Positions 26,934-35,374 of a DNA stretch of 64,000 nt are shown here, piece by piece. The stretch comes from JAKAXS01 sp965279065 (lineage in GTDB: Bacteria > Pseudomonadota > Alphaproteobacteria > Rhizobiales > Hyphomicrobiaceae). The stretch spans positions 2,728,001 to 2,792,000 of the forward strand of contig OZ257134.1 in assembly GCA_965279065.1 (NCBI GenBank), given 5' to 3'. The notes beneath the pieces were generated by a model. That model saw only the letters and a program-made list of their open reading frames with translations, did not search any database and was not told where the DNA came from. The position numbers and the translations under genes were made by a program. Each line of letters opens with the position of its first letter. Positions within the stretch are counted from its first letter, which is position 1.

Positions 26934-29900
26934 ATGAATGTTCGTTCCGGGCCAATTCAGGCGGAAGTCTATAAAGCTAAGAACAAGCTGCGGTTGATCA
27001 CGGCGACGGCGCTCTTTGACGGCCACGACGCGTCGATCAACATCATGCGCCGGATTCTCCAGGCCAGTGGCGCCGAGATCATCCATCTCGGCCACAACAG
27101 ATCGGTCGAAGAGGTCGTTAACGCCGCGGTTCAAGAAGACGTCCACGGCATCGCGATTACCTCCTACCAGGGCGGCCACGTCGAATATTTCAAGTACGTC
27201 ATCGATTCCCTGAAGAAGCGCGGACGCGGTGACATCAAGGTCTTTGGCGGCGGCGGCGGCGTCATCGTGCCCGCTGAGATCGAAGAGCTGCACGCATACG
27301 GGGTCACCCGCATCTACTCACCGCAAGACGGAGCGCGACTCGGCCTGCAGGGAATGATCAACGAATTGCTCTTGTTGTGCGATCAAGGCGCGGCCGCGCG
27401 AGAGGCCACTGACTCAGACGAGCTGCTGCGACTTATCTCCGGGGGTGATCGGCGCGCTTTGGCTCGCGTGATTACTGCACTGGAAGCAGGTCTCTGGAAT
27501 TCGGAGAAAATCGCCGAGTTGAAAGCCGCGGCAGCGGCGCTCAAGACGCCGGTCCTCGGCATAACCGGCACCGGCGGAGCCGGCAAGAGTTCACTGACCG
27601 ACGAGCTGATCAGGCGCTTTCGACTTGATCAGAACAACGACATCAGTATCGCCATAATCTCGATTGATCCGTCGCGGAAAAGAACGGGCGGCGCGCTCCT
27701 CGGTGACCGTATCCGAATGAATGCGATCGAGTCGCCGTCAATCTTCATGCGTTCGCTCGCAACGCGCGAGGCGACGGGCGAACTGTCCGCGGCGTTGCCC
27801 GACGTAATTGCCATCTGCAAGTTGGCCGGCTTCAATCTCGTAATCGTCGAAACGTCTGGCATCGGCCAGGGAGACGCGGCGATTGTCGATCACGTCGATA
27901 CGGCGCTGTACGTGATGACTCCCGAGTTCGGAGCCGCCAGCCAGCTGGAAAAGATCGACATGCTCGACTTTGCCGACATCGTGGTCATCAACAAACTCGA
28001 CAGAAAGGGCGGCGAAGACGCGCTGCGGGATGTCGCTAAGCAGTACCAGCGCAATCGCACCCGCTTCAGCGAACCGGCGTCGGCCATGCCGGTCTTCGGA
28101 ACCATTGCCAGCCGTTTCAACGACAATGGGGTGACCGCGGTTTACCAGGCGTTGCTGGACAAATTGAAGGAGGACGGGCTACCGGCAAAAGATTCCGTGC
28201 TGCCTATCGCAACAAGTCGTCATTCCACAAGTCAGAATCTGATTATCCCGCAAAAGAGAGTGCGATACCTGGCGGAAATCGCCGACGCGATCCGTGCTTA
28301 TCACCAACAGGCGGAGCGGCAGGCCAATGTCGCTCGCCAGCGACAGGCCCTTTCGATTACGCGGAAAATCTATGACGACCTCGGCAAGGAGCTACCGGAC
28401 TATACCGAGGTCTGCAAGCTTACGGACAACGACCTGACACCCGTGTGCCGGCAGCTGCTGGCCGATTGGACGAAGACGGTTGAGTCATATAGTGGTGAGC
28501 AGCACAGCGTCAGCGTGCGCGGAAAGACGATCCGCTCCGAACTTTCGACACGATCGCTTTCCGGAACCAGAATTCCTAAAGTCGCGGTCCCCAAGTTCGC
28601 CGACGATGGGGAAGTGCTCAAGTTTCTCCTGAAGGAGAACTTGCCCGGCTATTTTCCATTTACCGCTGGCGTGTTCGCTTTCAAACGCGAGAGCGAGGAT
28701 CCCACCCGCATGTTCGCGGGCGAAGGCGACGCGTTTCAGACCAACCGCCGCTTCAAGAAGCTGTCAGAGGGCCTGCCGGCTCACCGGCTCAGCACCGCTT
28801 TCGACTCAGTGACCCTCTACGGTTGCGATCCCGACCTACGGCCGGACATCTTCGGCAAAATCGGCAATTCAGGCGTTTCCATCGCAACCTTGGACGATAT
28901 GAAGGCGCTCTATGATGGTTTCGATCTGTGCGATCCATCGACGTCGGTTTCGATGACCATCAATGGCCCGGCCCCGATCATTCTGGCCCTCTTCTTCAAC
29001 ACCGCGATCGATCAACAGGTCGAGAGGTTTAAAAGCGAAAATAGTCGTGAGCCGACTGAATCCGAGTGGGCTGAAATAAAAGCCCGCACCCTCTCGGTTG
29101 TCCGCGGCACTGTCCAGGCCGACATTCTAAAAGAAGATCAGGGGCAGAATACCTGCATCTTTTCGACCGAGTTTGCCCTGAAGCTTATGGGCGATATTCA
29201 GGAGTATTTTGTCGACAACGATGTCAGGAATTTTTATTCAGTCTCGATATCCGGGTATCATATCGCGGAAGCTGGCGCCAATCCCGTTTCGCAACTCGCT
29301 TTCACCCTTGCTAACGGGTTCACGTTCGTTGAATCGTACTTGGCTCGCGGCCTGAAAATCGACGATTTCGCGCCCAATTTGTCGTTTTTCTTCTCCAATG
29401 GCATGGATCCGGAATACTCCGTCATTGGGCGCGTGGCCCGACGGATCTGGGCTGTTGCCATGCGGGACCGATATGGCGCCAATGAGCGCAGCCAGAAATT
29501 GAAATATCACGTGCAAACGTCAGGGCGAAGTCTGCACGCCCAAGAGATGTCGTACAACGATATCCGAACAACGCTGCAAGCGCTGATTGCGATCTATGAC
29601 AACTGCAACAGCCTGCATACGAACGCCTTTGACGAAGCTGTCACAACACCATCGGTCGAGAGCGTCAGGCGGGCCCTTGCGATCCAGCTCATCATCAATC
29701 GTGAGTGGGGACTGGCAAAAAACGAAAACCCGAACCAAGGCAGCTTCATCATCGAAGAGCTGACGGACTTGGTCGAAGAGGCGGTGCTCCAGGAATTCGA
29801 AGCGATCAGCCAGCGCGGCGGCGTTTTAGGCGCGATGGAGACAGGCTATCAGCGCGGCCGGATTCAAGATCAATCGCTACTCTACGAACACAAGAAGCAC

Positions 29901-30203
29901 GACGGATCCTACCCAATCGTCGGCGTCAATATGTTCCTCAGTCCAGAAGGCAATGAAGAGGTTCGACAGGTCGAACTCGTCAGATCGAGCGAAGAACAAA
30001 AGCAATCGCAGCTTCGGCGACTTTGCACCTTCCACGAACGGCACCGTGGCGCCTGCAACGAGAGCCTGGCTGCCCTCAAGAAGGCGGCCATCGAGAATGG
30101 CAACACCTTCGCGGCATTGATGGAAGCGGTGCGTCACTGTTCGTTGGGCCAGATTTCCTCGGCGCTTTACGAGGTGGGCGGTCAGTACCGCAGAAATCTA
30201 TGA
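26934..30203 (+). CDS. icmF: Fused isobutyryl-CoA mutase IcmF
   Basis: IcmF interconverts isobutyryl-CoA and n-butyryl-CoA (and in some cases pivalyl- and isovaleryl-CoA) with adenosylcobalamin. About 1089 residues contain, in order, the B12-binding domain with GHDASIN base-off histidine, a G3E GTPase chaperone (GTGGAGKSS Walker A), a linker, and the TIM-barrel mutase (NRRFKKLSEG, RLSTAFDSVTLYG, TSVSMTINGPAP). The open frame begins at 26,754, but residues before the ATG at 26,934 do not belong to the family. It is the central carbon-skeleton enzyme of the island; B12 supply is hinted at by the BtuF-like gene at 37,060. Full length and intact. Confidence 0.95.
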   Translation: MNVRSGPIQAEVYKAKNKLRLITATALFDGHDASINIMRRILQASGAEIIHLGHNRSVEEVVNAAVQEDVHGIAITSYQGGHVEYFKYVIDSLKKRGRGDIKVFGGGGGVIVPAEIEELHAYGVTRIYSPQDGARLGLQGMINELLLLCDQGAAAREATDSDELLRLISGGDRRALARVITALEAGLWNSEKIAELKAAAAALKTPVLGITGTGGAGKSSLTDELIRRFRLDQNNDISIAIISIDPSRKRTGGALLGDRIRMNAIESPSIFMRSLATREATGELSAALPDVIAICKLAGFNLVIVETSGIGQGDAAIVDHVDTALYVMTPEFGAASQLEKIDMLDFADIVVINKLDRKGGEDALRDVAKQYQRNRTRFSEPASAMPVFGTIASRFNDNGVTAVYQALLDKLKEDGLPAKDSVLPIATSRHSTSQNLIIPQKRVRYLAEIADAIRAYHQQAERQANVARQRQALSITRKIYDDLGKELPDYTEVCKLTDNDLTPVCRQLLADWTKTVESYSGEQHSVSVRGKTIRSELSTRSLSGTRIPKVAVPKFADDGEVLKFLLKENLPGYFPFTAGVFAFKRESEDPTRMFAGEGDAFQTNRRFKKLSEGLPAHRLSTAFDSVTLYGCDPDLRPDIFGKIGNSGVSIATLDDMKALYDGFDLCDPSTSVSMTINGPAPIILALFFNTAIDQQVERFKSENSREPTESEWAEIKARTLSVVRGTVQADILKEDQGQNTCIFSTEFALKLMGDIQEYFVDNDVRNFYSVSISGYHIAEAGANPVSQLAFTLANGFTFVESYLARGLKIDDFAPNLSFFFSNGMDPEYSVIGRVARRIWAVAMRDRYGANERSQKLKYHVQTSGRSLHAQEMSYNDIRTTLQALIAIYDNCNSLHTNAFDEAVTTPSVESVRRALAIQLIINREWGLAKNENPNQGSFIIEELTDLVEEAVLQEFEAISQRGGVLGAMETGYQRGRIQDQSLLYEHKKHDGSYPIVGVNMFLSPEGNEEVRQVELVRSSEEQKQSQLRRLCTFHERHRGACNESLAALKKAAIENGNTFAALMEAVRHCSLGQISSALYEVGGQYRRNL

Positions 30204-30241
30204 TCTGCGGCGCGCGTCGACGGTCAGAAGGGACCGATGTC

Positions 30242-31057
30242 ATGGAACCAGACTGGGGTCTGAAATCGTCTCGCGCAACACGGGTCCGCGCCGTCGAGAG
30301 GGTTGGGCAAAATATCGGCGAAGCTTGCGAAAAGATGCCTGCTGCAAAACCCCGGATCTGCATGCTGGCTCACGCGTCGCGCATTCAGACGGAGCTGCAG
30401 GACTTCGTCGCCAGCTTTGGATTTGAAGTCAGGTCTTGCGAAACAATCGCCGAAGCCTTGAAGTTCATAGACCGCGATGGTCCGGCGGTCTGCGTTGTCG
30501 ATATCGATCTCACCCAGAGCAACGGCCCTACCATCATTCGCGAGCTGGCCGAGCGATCTCGCTGTGGGTTGATTGCTGTTTCCACATTGGGCGATGTTTC
30601 GGACCGGGTGCTGGGGCTTGAGCTGGGCGCCGATGATTACCTCACGCGGCCATTCGAGCCACGTGAATTGGTCGCCCGCATTCGCAGTCTAATCCGCCGC
30701 TCCGAGAACACCGGTGGTGGCTCCGTGGACGATCGGCAATCGAGCGCACATTTCGGCGATTGGACCTATTGGACGTCGACGCTGGAGCTGCACAACGCTG
30801 ATGGACGCCTTGAAACACTGACCGCTGCCGAAGCCAATTTGCTCATGGCGATGATCACCCGGCCAAATCGGCTACTCACACGCGAGCAATTGCAGCGCGA
30901 TGATGACTGGACCGATGACCCGGCGTTCGAGCGCAGCATAGATGTCCGCATCTCCCGAATCCGCAAGAAGATCGAAGAGGACGCTCGATCGCCGCGCTAC
31001 ATCAAAACCGTCTACGGCGCGGGCTATATTTTCTCGGCGCTGGTCAGCTGGAAATAA
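30242..31057 (+). CDS. OmpR-type regulator with degenerate receiver
   Basis: Two-domain regulator: receiver (about residues 36-150) and OmpR winged helix (FGDWTYWTSTLELH to YIKTVYGAGYIF). The ATG at 30,242 has AAGGGA eight bases upstream. The probable phospho-acceptor Asp is kept in VVDIDL (residue 87). However, the acidic pair at the end of strand 1 is replaced (ICMLAHAS), and the conserved Lys is Arg in LTRPFEP. Phosphorylation control may therefore be altered. No sensor kinase is adjacent. It lies between icmF and the PQQ dehydrogenase gene and is a likely regulator of one or both. Confidence 0.85.
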   Translation: MEPDWGLKSSRATRVRAVERVGQNIGEACEKMPAAKPRICMLAHASRIQTELQDFVASFGFEVRSCETIAEALKFIDRDGPAVCVVDIDLTQSNGPTIIRELAERSRCGLIAVSTLGDVSDRVLGLELGADDYLTRPFEPRELVARIRSLIRRSENTGGGSVDDRQSSAHFGDWTYWTSTLELHNADGRLETLTAAEANLLMAMITRPNRLLTREQLQRDDDWTDDPAFERSIDVRISRIRKKIEEDARSPRYIKTVYGAGYIFSALVSWK

Positions 31058-31115
31058 TCCGTCGCGAAGAAAACGTTAGGTCAGGCGCCTCGCACTCAGC
31101 GAATACACAATTCGT

Positions 31116-31133
31116 AAAGTTCCAGAGAACTTT
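31116..31133. repeat. Inverted repeat upstream of the PQQ dehydrogenase gene
   Basis: AAAGTTC and GAACTTT separated by CAGA, followed by further T residues. It lies 59 bases past the regulator gene and 75 before the dehydrogenase start. It could end transcription of the regulator gene or be an operator for the dehydrogenase. Confidence 0.4.
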
Positions 31134-31163
31134 TTGCAATTGTCCTGGGATAGTCAGGAAGAA

Positions 31164-31185
31164 CTGCCCGGTGAAAAAAGGGCAG
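31164..31185 (+). repeat. Leader hairpin before the PQQ dehydrogenase gene
   Basis: CTGCCC and GGGCAG enclose GGTGAAAAAA, 23 bases before the start codon and upstream of the ribosome-binding site (AGGGAAG). A stable stem in the 5' leader may influence transcript stability or translation. Confidence 0.35.
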
Positions 31186-31207
31186 CAACAATCGTAGGGA
31201 AGCGCAC

Positions 31208-32890
31208 ATGAAGAGAACGAGCTTATTGCTCAGCTTGCCGCTCTGTTTCGCGACAGTGGCAAGCGCCCATGCCGAGACCTGGTCTATCTATGGTGGTGAC
31301 AACGGTAACACCCGCTATAGCAAGGCAGCGCAAATCAACACCAAAAATGTGTCGGACCTGAAAGTCGCCTGGGCGCTGCAGCTGGGCTCTTTGCGATCGC
31401 AGGAGTCGACCCCAATTCTCGATGGCGACACGTTGTACGTGACGTCGTCATTCGGCCCCAAGAACGTTTTCGCCGTCAACGCCAAAACCGGCGAAGTGAA
31501 ATGGCGCTACTCGCCCGAGCTGCCCAAGAATATCGACCAGTACGCGTGCTGTGATGTCAATAACCGCGGCGTCGCGGTCAAGGATGGCAAGGTCTTCTTC
31601 GGGCAGCTGGACGCAAATGTCGTGGCACTCGATGGCAAAACAGGCAAAGAGGTCTGGAAGTCCCAGATCATCGATCCCACCGGCGGTTCGGTAATCACGT
31701 CACCACCCATGGCCGTCGGCAACATCCTGATCAGCGGCTACGCTGGCGGTGAATACGGCGCCCGCGGATCCATCGTCGGACTCGACATCGCAACGGGCAA
31801 GGAAGTCTGGCGTACCTACACCGTGCCAGGACCCGGCGAGGCTGGTCATGACACCTGGAAGGGAGACTCCTGGAAGTTCGGTGGCGGCGTGGTTTGGAAC
31901 GTCGGGTCGTATGATCCGGATCTGAACCTGGTCTACTTCGGCACCAGTAACGCCGCTCCTTGGTCTGGCGTCGTGCGTGGTAACGACAGCTCCGATATCG
32001 GCCCGTACAGCAACCTGTACACCGCGTCGGTCGTTGCGCTCGACCCCTCTAACGGAAAGATCGCATGGCACTATCAGTTCACACCGCACGATGTTTGGGA
32101 CTACGACGGCGTCAATGAACTGGTTCTGACGACGATGTCAATCGACGGCCAGAAGACGCCGGTCCTCATGCAGGCCAACCGGAATGGCTTCTTCTACGTC
32201 CTAGATCGCCGCAACGGCAAATTGCTCTCGGCGAAGCAATACGTCGACGGCGTCAACTGGGCGACCTCGGTCGACTTGAAAACCGGCAGGCCCGTGGAGA
32301 CGCCGAACAACGAGAAGCGTCCGCGGCTGAAGCAGAAGGCGTCGAACATTTGTCCAAACCTTCTGGGCGGTAAGAACTGGATGCCGATGAGCTACAATCC
32401 CGACATGGGTTTGGTGTTTATCCCAACGCTGAACCTCTGCATGGACCTCGAAGGCGTCGAACAGGAATATAAGCGTGGTTCGTTCTACCTTGGTGTGAAC
32501 TTCGACCTTGGCAAGGTTGGCCCCGGCGGTCACATGGGCGGCGTCAAGGCCTGGGATCCGGTAAAACAAGAACAAGTCTGGTTCAACAAGGACGAGCTTC
32601 CCTACACGGGAGGGACGCTCTCGACAGCCGGCGGTTTGGTATTCCACGGCGACATCAAAGGCTGGTTCAAAGCCCTCGATGCGAAGACTGGCAAAACGCT
32701 CTGGAAGTTCAATGCCGGAACGGGAATCAGCCAGGCACCCATTACATATGAACTGGACGGCAAGCAGTATGTCGCTGTAGTCGCGGGTCGAACTCTATCG
32801 ATCGCGGCATTCGTTGGTCCGATCGGCGAGAAAATGATCAACGCTTCTCCCGAGGGCGGCACCCTGCTTGTCTTCGAGTTGCCGAAATGA
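31208..32890 (+). CDS. PQQ alcohol dehydrogenase, lanthanide-type
   Basis: Periplasmic quinoprotein alcohol dehydrogenase of 560 residues. It has a signal peptide (about 1-22, cut near AHAE), the adjacent-cysteine disulfide CC (114-115) over the cofactor, and eight-bladed propeller repeats. The catalytic region reads WDYDGVNE: Asp298 followed two residues later by Asp300. This extra Asp marks lanthanide-dependent enzymes (XoxF, ExaF/PedH), where calcium enzymes have Ala or Ser. Electrons would go to the cytochrome domain of the next gene, which it overlaps as ATGA. The substrate is unknown; the acyl-CoA genes downstream suggest a short alcohol longer than methanol. Confidence 0.93.
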   Translation: MKRTSLLLSLPLCFATVASAHAETWSIYGGDNGNTRYSKAAQINTKNVSDLKVAWALQLGSLRSQESTPILDGDTLYVTSSFGPKNVFAVNAKTGEVKWRYSPELPKNIDQYACCDVNNRGVAVKDGKVFFGQLDANVVALDGKTGKEVWKSQIIDPTGGSVITSPPMAVGNILISGYAGGEYGARGSIVGLDIATGKEVWRTYTVPGPGEAGHDTWKGDSWKFGGGVVWNVGSYDPDLNLVYFGTSNAAPWSGVVRGNDSSDIGPYSNLYTASVVALDPSNGKIAWHYQFTPHDVWDYDGVNELVLTTMSIDGQKTPVLMQANRNGFFYVLDRRNGKLLSAKQYVDGVNWATSVDLKTGRPVETPNNEKRPRLKQKASNICPNLLGGKNWMPMSYNPDMGLVFIPTLNLCMDLEGVEQEYKRGSFYLGVNFDLGKVGPGGHMGGVKAWDPVKQEQVWFNKDELPYTGGTLSTAGGLVFHGDIKGWFKALDAKTGKTLWKFNAGTGISQAPITYELDGKQYVAVVAGRTLSIAAFVGPIGEKMINASPEGGTLLVFELPK

Positions 32891-34044
32891 GGCGTAGGGG
32901 CGCCCTCGTACAATTCGGCATCTCGATCGCTGTGGCTGCGTTCATCTGTCCCAATGGATGGGTTGCGGCCACAGCGGGGGCTCAAGTGGTCGCAGTTGGC
33001 TTAGGCTCCGAGCCAGCTGCGACCGCTGAGCCAACGGTGCTCAGGGTCTGCGCAGATCCGGACAACCTGCCGTTTAGCAAATCGGATGGAACCCAACGCG
33101 GGCTCTATATCGATCTAGCCGAGCTGGTCGGCCAACGGCTGAAACTGAAGATCGAGTATGTGTGGTGGCTCACTTACAATCAGAAGCGGGCGCTCAGGAA
33201 CACGCTTCTAGCCGGAGACTGCGACGCAGTCTTCGCGCTGCCTGCCACTCCCGGCTATGGGGGCAAGCGCATCAAATTGACGAAGCCGTTCCTGCACGTC
33301 AGCTACGCAATGGTGACGTCATCTGAAACGAACATCGCAACCTTTGACGAGCTGAAAAGCAAACGGATCGCCGTGCAGTTCTCCAGTACCCCGCAGCTGT
33401 TCTTTGCCAGCCGCGGTGATTTCAATGTCACCACGTTTCGCCGCGAGGACGAACTCTTTGCAGCTCTGCAGGCGGGCGACGTCGATGCGGCGTTCCTCTG
33501 GGGACCTGCGGCCGGCTACGCCAATAAGACCAAGTATGCGAATGCCTGGCATGTCACGCCATTCGAAGGCGAGGATATGGGCGGAGGGGTAGCTGTCGGG
33601 GTCCGCGCTGGTCGTGACGACCTCATCGCGCGCTTGAATGAGGCGCTTGAGAGCCTCCAACCGGAGATCCTGCAACTTGCCGACAAATACGGCGTGCCCA
33701 CGGGCCCAACCTTGGTGGTGGACCAGAAGCGAGTAGCCAACGTCGCAACTCAGGAACCTGCAGAGGTGCCAAAGTCGGTGCAGACGGACGCGGCCGATGC
33801 TGAGGCGGGCCACGTGCAATTCAACAATCACTGCTCTCATTGCCACGCACAAGACGCACAGAGCCCGCTGCCGGAAAGGGACTTGCGGCGGTTGAAGAAG
33901 CGTTACGTCGGAGATTGGAAAGACGTCGCGGAAAAGACCATCATCGAGGGGCGGCCCGACTCGGGAATGCCGATCTGGGGCGATGCACTGACGGCACGAG
34001 AGATCGCAAATATTATCAGCTACCTTGAAACCGTGCAGAACTAA
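32887..34044 (+). CDS. XoxJ-like binding domain fused to cytochrome c
   Basis: A 385-residue exported protein. The N-terminal signal-like segment (about 5-31) is followed by a periplasmic binding domain of the quinoprotein-dehydrogenase-associated kind (LRVCADPDNLPFS to about 280). The C-terminal 80 residues are a class I cytochrome c with CSHCH (316-320) and the axial Met in GMPIWGD (361). In lanthanide systems these are usually separate proteins: XoxJ, thought to activate the enzyme, and XoxG, the electron acceptor. Here both are on one chain, co-translated with the dehydrogenase. The fusion assignment is seen directly; its role is inferred. Confidence 0.88.
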   Translation: MRRRGALVQFGISIAVAAFICPNGWVAATAGAQVVAVGLGSEPAATAEPTVLRVCADPDNLPFSKSDGTQRGLYIDLAELVGQRLKLKIEYVWWLTYNQKRALRNTLLAGDCDAVFALPATPGYGGKRIKLTKPFLHVSYAMVTSSETNIATFDELKSKRIAVQFSSTPQLFFASRGDFNVTTFRREDELFAALQAGDVDAAFLWGPAAGYANKTKYANAWHVTPFEGEDMGGGVAVGVRAGRDDLIARLNEALESLQPEILQLADKYGVPTGPTLVVDQKRVANVATQEPAEVPKSVQTDAADAEAGHVQFNNHCSHCHAQDAQSPLPERDLRRLKKRYVGDWKDVAEKTIIEGRPDSGMPIWGDALTAREIANIISYLETVQN

Positions 34045-34155
34045 CTGCCGAGCGCGACGTCCGAGGCCGCCGCGCTACGGCAAATTCACGTCGTCGACAC
34101 CTACGTTCGGCCGTCCACCGCCATACCTGCAGAGACTGGGAAAAGAGTAACAGCG

Positions 34156-35343
34156 ATGACTCTCAGTGCGTACCCAGTTGTTATAGCGGGCGCAATGCGC
34201 ACCCCGATCGGTGAATTTCAAGGCTGTTTTGCCAATGTGACGGCTGCTCAATTGGGTTCGGTGGCCATCGCTGGGGCGATTGAGCGGTCGGGGGTGCCGA
34301 TCGAAGATATTGACGAAGCCATTCTGGGCTGTGTCCTGTCCGCCGGACTCGGCCAGGCGCCCGCGCGCCAAGCTGCGTTGGGAGCCGGACTTCCCCTCAG
34401 CGTACCATGCACCACCATCAATAAGGTCTGCGGCTCGGCGATGAAGGCCGCGATGATCGCAAACGACCTCATTCTTGCTGGCAGCGCGAAGATCGCCGTC
34501 GCCGGCGGCATGGAGTCGATGAGCAACGCGCCATACCTGCTCTCGAAAGCTCGCGCCGGATATCGACTGGGGCACGCAGCGGTCGTCGATCACATGTTCA
34601 AGGATGGACTTGAAAGCCCATTCGATAACAAACTCATGGGCCATTTCGCTGAGCAGTGCGCCGACAAATACGGCTTTACACGCAAACAACAAGACAGTTT
34701 TGTCATCGAGTCCGTCCAACGGGCGCAATCGGCGTCATTGGGTACAAACTTCGAATCCGAGGTGGCGGTCGTCAGCGTCAGCGACAAGGGCCACACGGTG
34801 GACGTCCGGCGGGACGAAACGGCCCTGCGGTGCGACGTCGCCAAGATCCCGACCCTGAAGCCCGCATTCAGAACGCATGGCAGCGTCACCGCGGCCAACT
34901 CGTCATCCATATCGGATGGAGCTGCTGCGCTCGTGCTGATGCGTCGCAGCGAAGCGGAGCGGCGCGGAACGACGCCACTGGCGACAATCGTCGGCCACGC
35001 GACGTTTGCGCGAGAGCCAGAATGGTTCACGACCGCTCCGATCGGAGCCATCAATAAGCTTCTCAATGCCATCGGCTGGACACCAGACAATGTAGACCTA
35101 TTCGAAATCAATGAGGCCTTTGCTGTCGTCACGATGGCGGCAATGCGCGACCTGAAGTTGCCGCACGAAAAGGTCAACGTGAATGGAGGCGCCTGTGCCC
35201 TCGGCCATCCGATTGGCGCAACCGGCGCGCGCATCATGGTGACCCTGATCCATGCTCTACGCCAACGGGGCTTACAGCGCGGCGTCGCTTGCCTTTGCAT
35301 AGGAGGAGGGGAGGCAACGGCCGTGGCGCTGGAAGCCATGTGA
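34156..35343 (+). CDS. Acetyl-CoA acetyltransferase (thiolase)
   Basis: A 395-residue thiolase. The acyl-accepting Cys92 lies in NKVCGSAMKA, the His in GHPIGATG and the second Cys in CLCIGGGEA near 381. Length and motifs are those of biosynthetic or degradative short-chain thiolases. In this context it would cleave the 3-ketoacyl-CoA made by the SDR at 44,649. It begins a tight run with the acyl-CoA synthetase, 31 bases away. ACAT versus ketothiolase specificity cannot be told. Confidence 0.92.
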   Translation: MTLSAYPVVIAGAMRTPIGEFQGCFANVTAAQLGSVAIAGAIERSGVPIEDIDEAILGCVLSAGLGQAPARQAALGAGLPLSVPCTTINKVCGSAMKAAMIANDLILAGSAKIAVAGGMESMSNAPYLLSKARAGYRLGHAAVVDHMFKDGLESPFDNKLMGHFAEQCADKYGFTRKQQDSFVIESVQRAQSASLGTNFESEVAVVSVSDKGHTVDVRRDETALRCDVAKIPTLKPAFRTHGSVTAANSSSISDGAAALVLMRRSEAERRGTTPLATIVGHATFAREPEWFTTAPIGAINKLLNAIGWTPDNVDLFEINEAFAVVTMAAMRDLKLPHEKVNVNGGACALGHPIGATGARIMVTLIHALRQRGLQRGVACLCIGGGEATAVALEAM

Positions 35344-35374
35344 GGAGGACGATCAAGCACTGCACAGGATCGAT

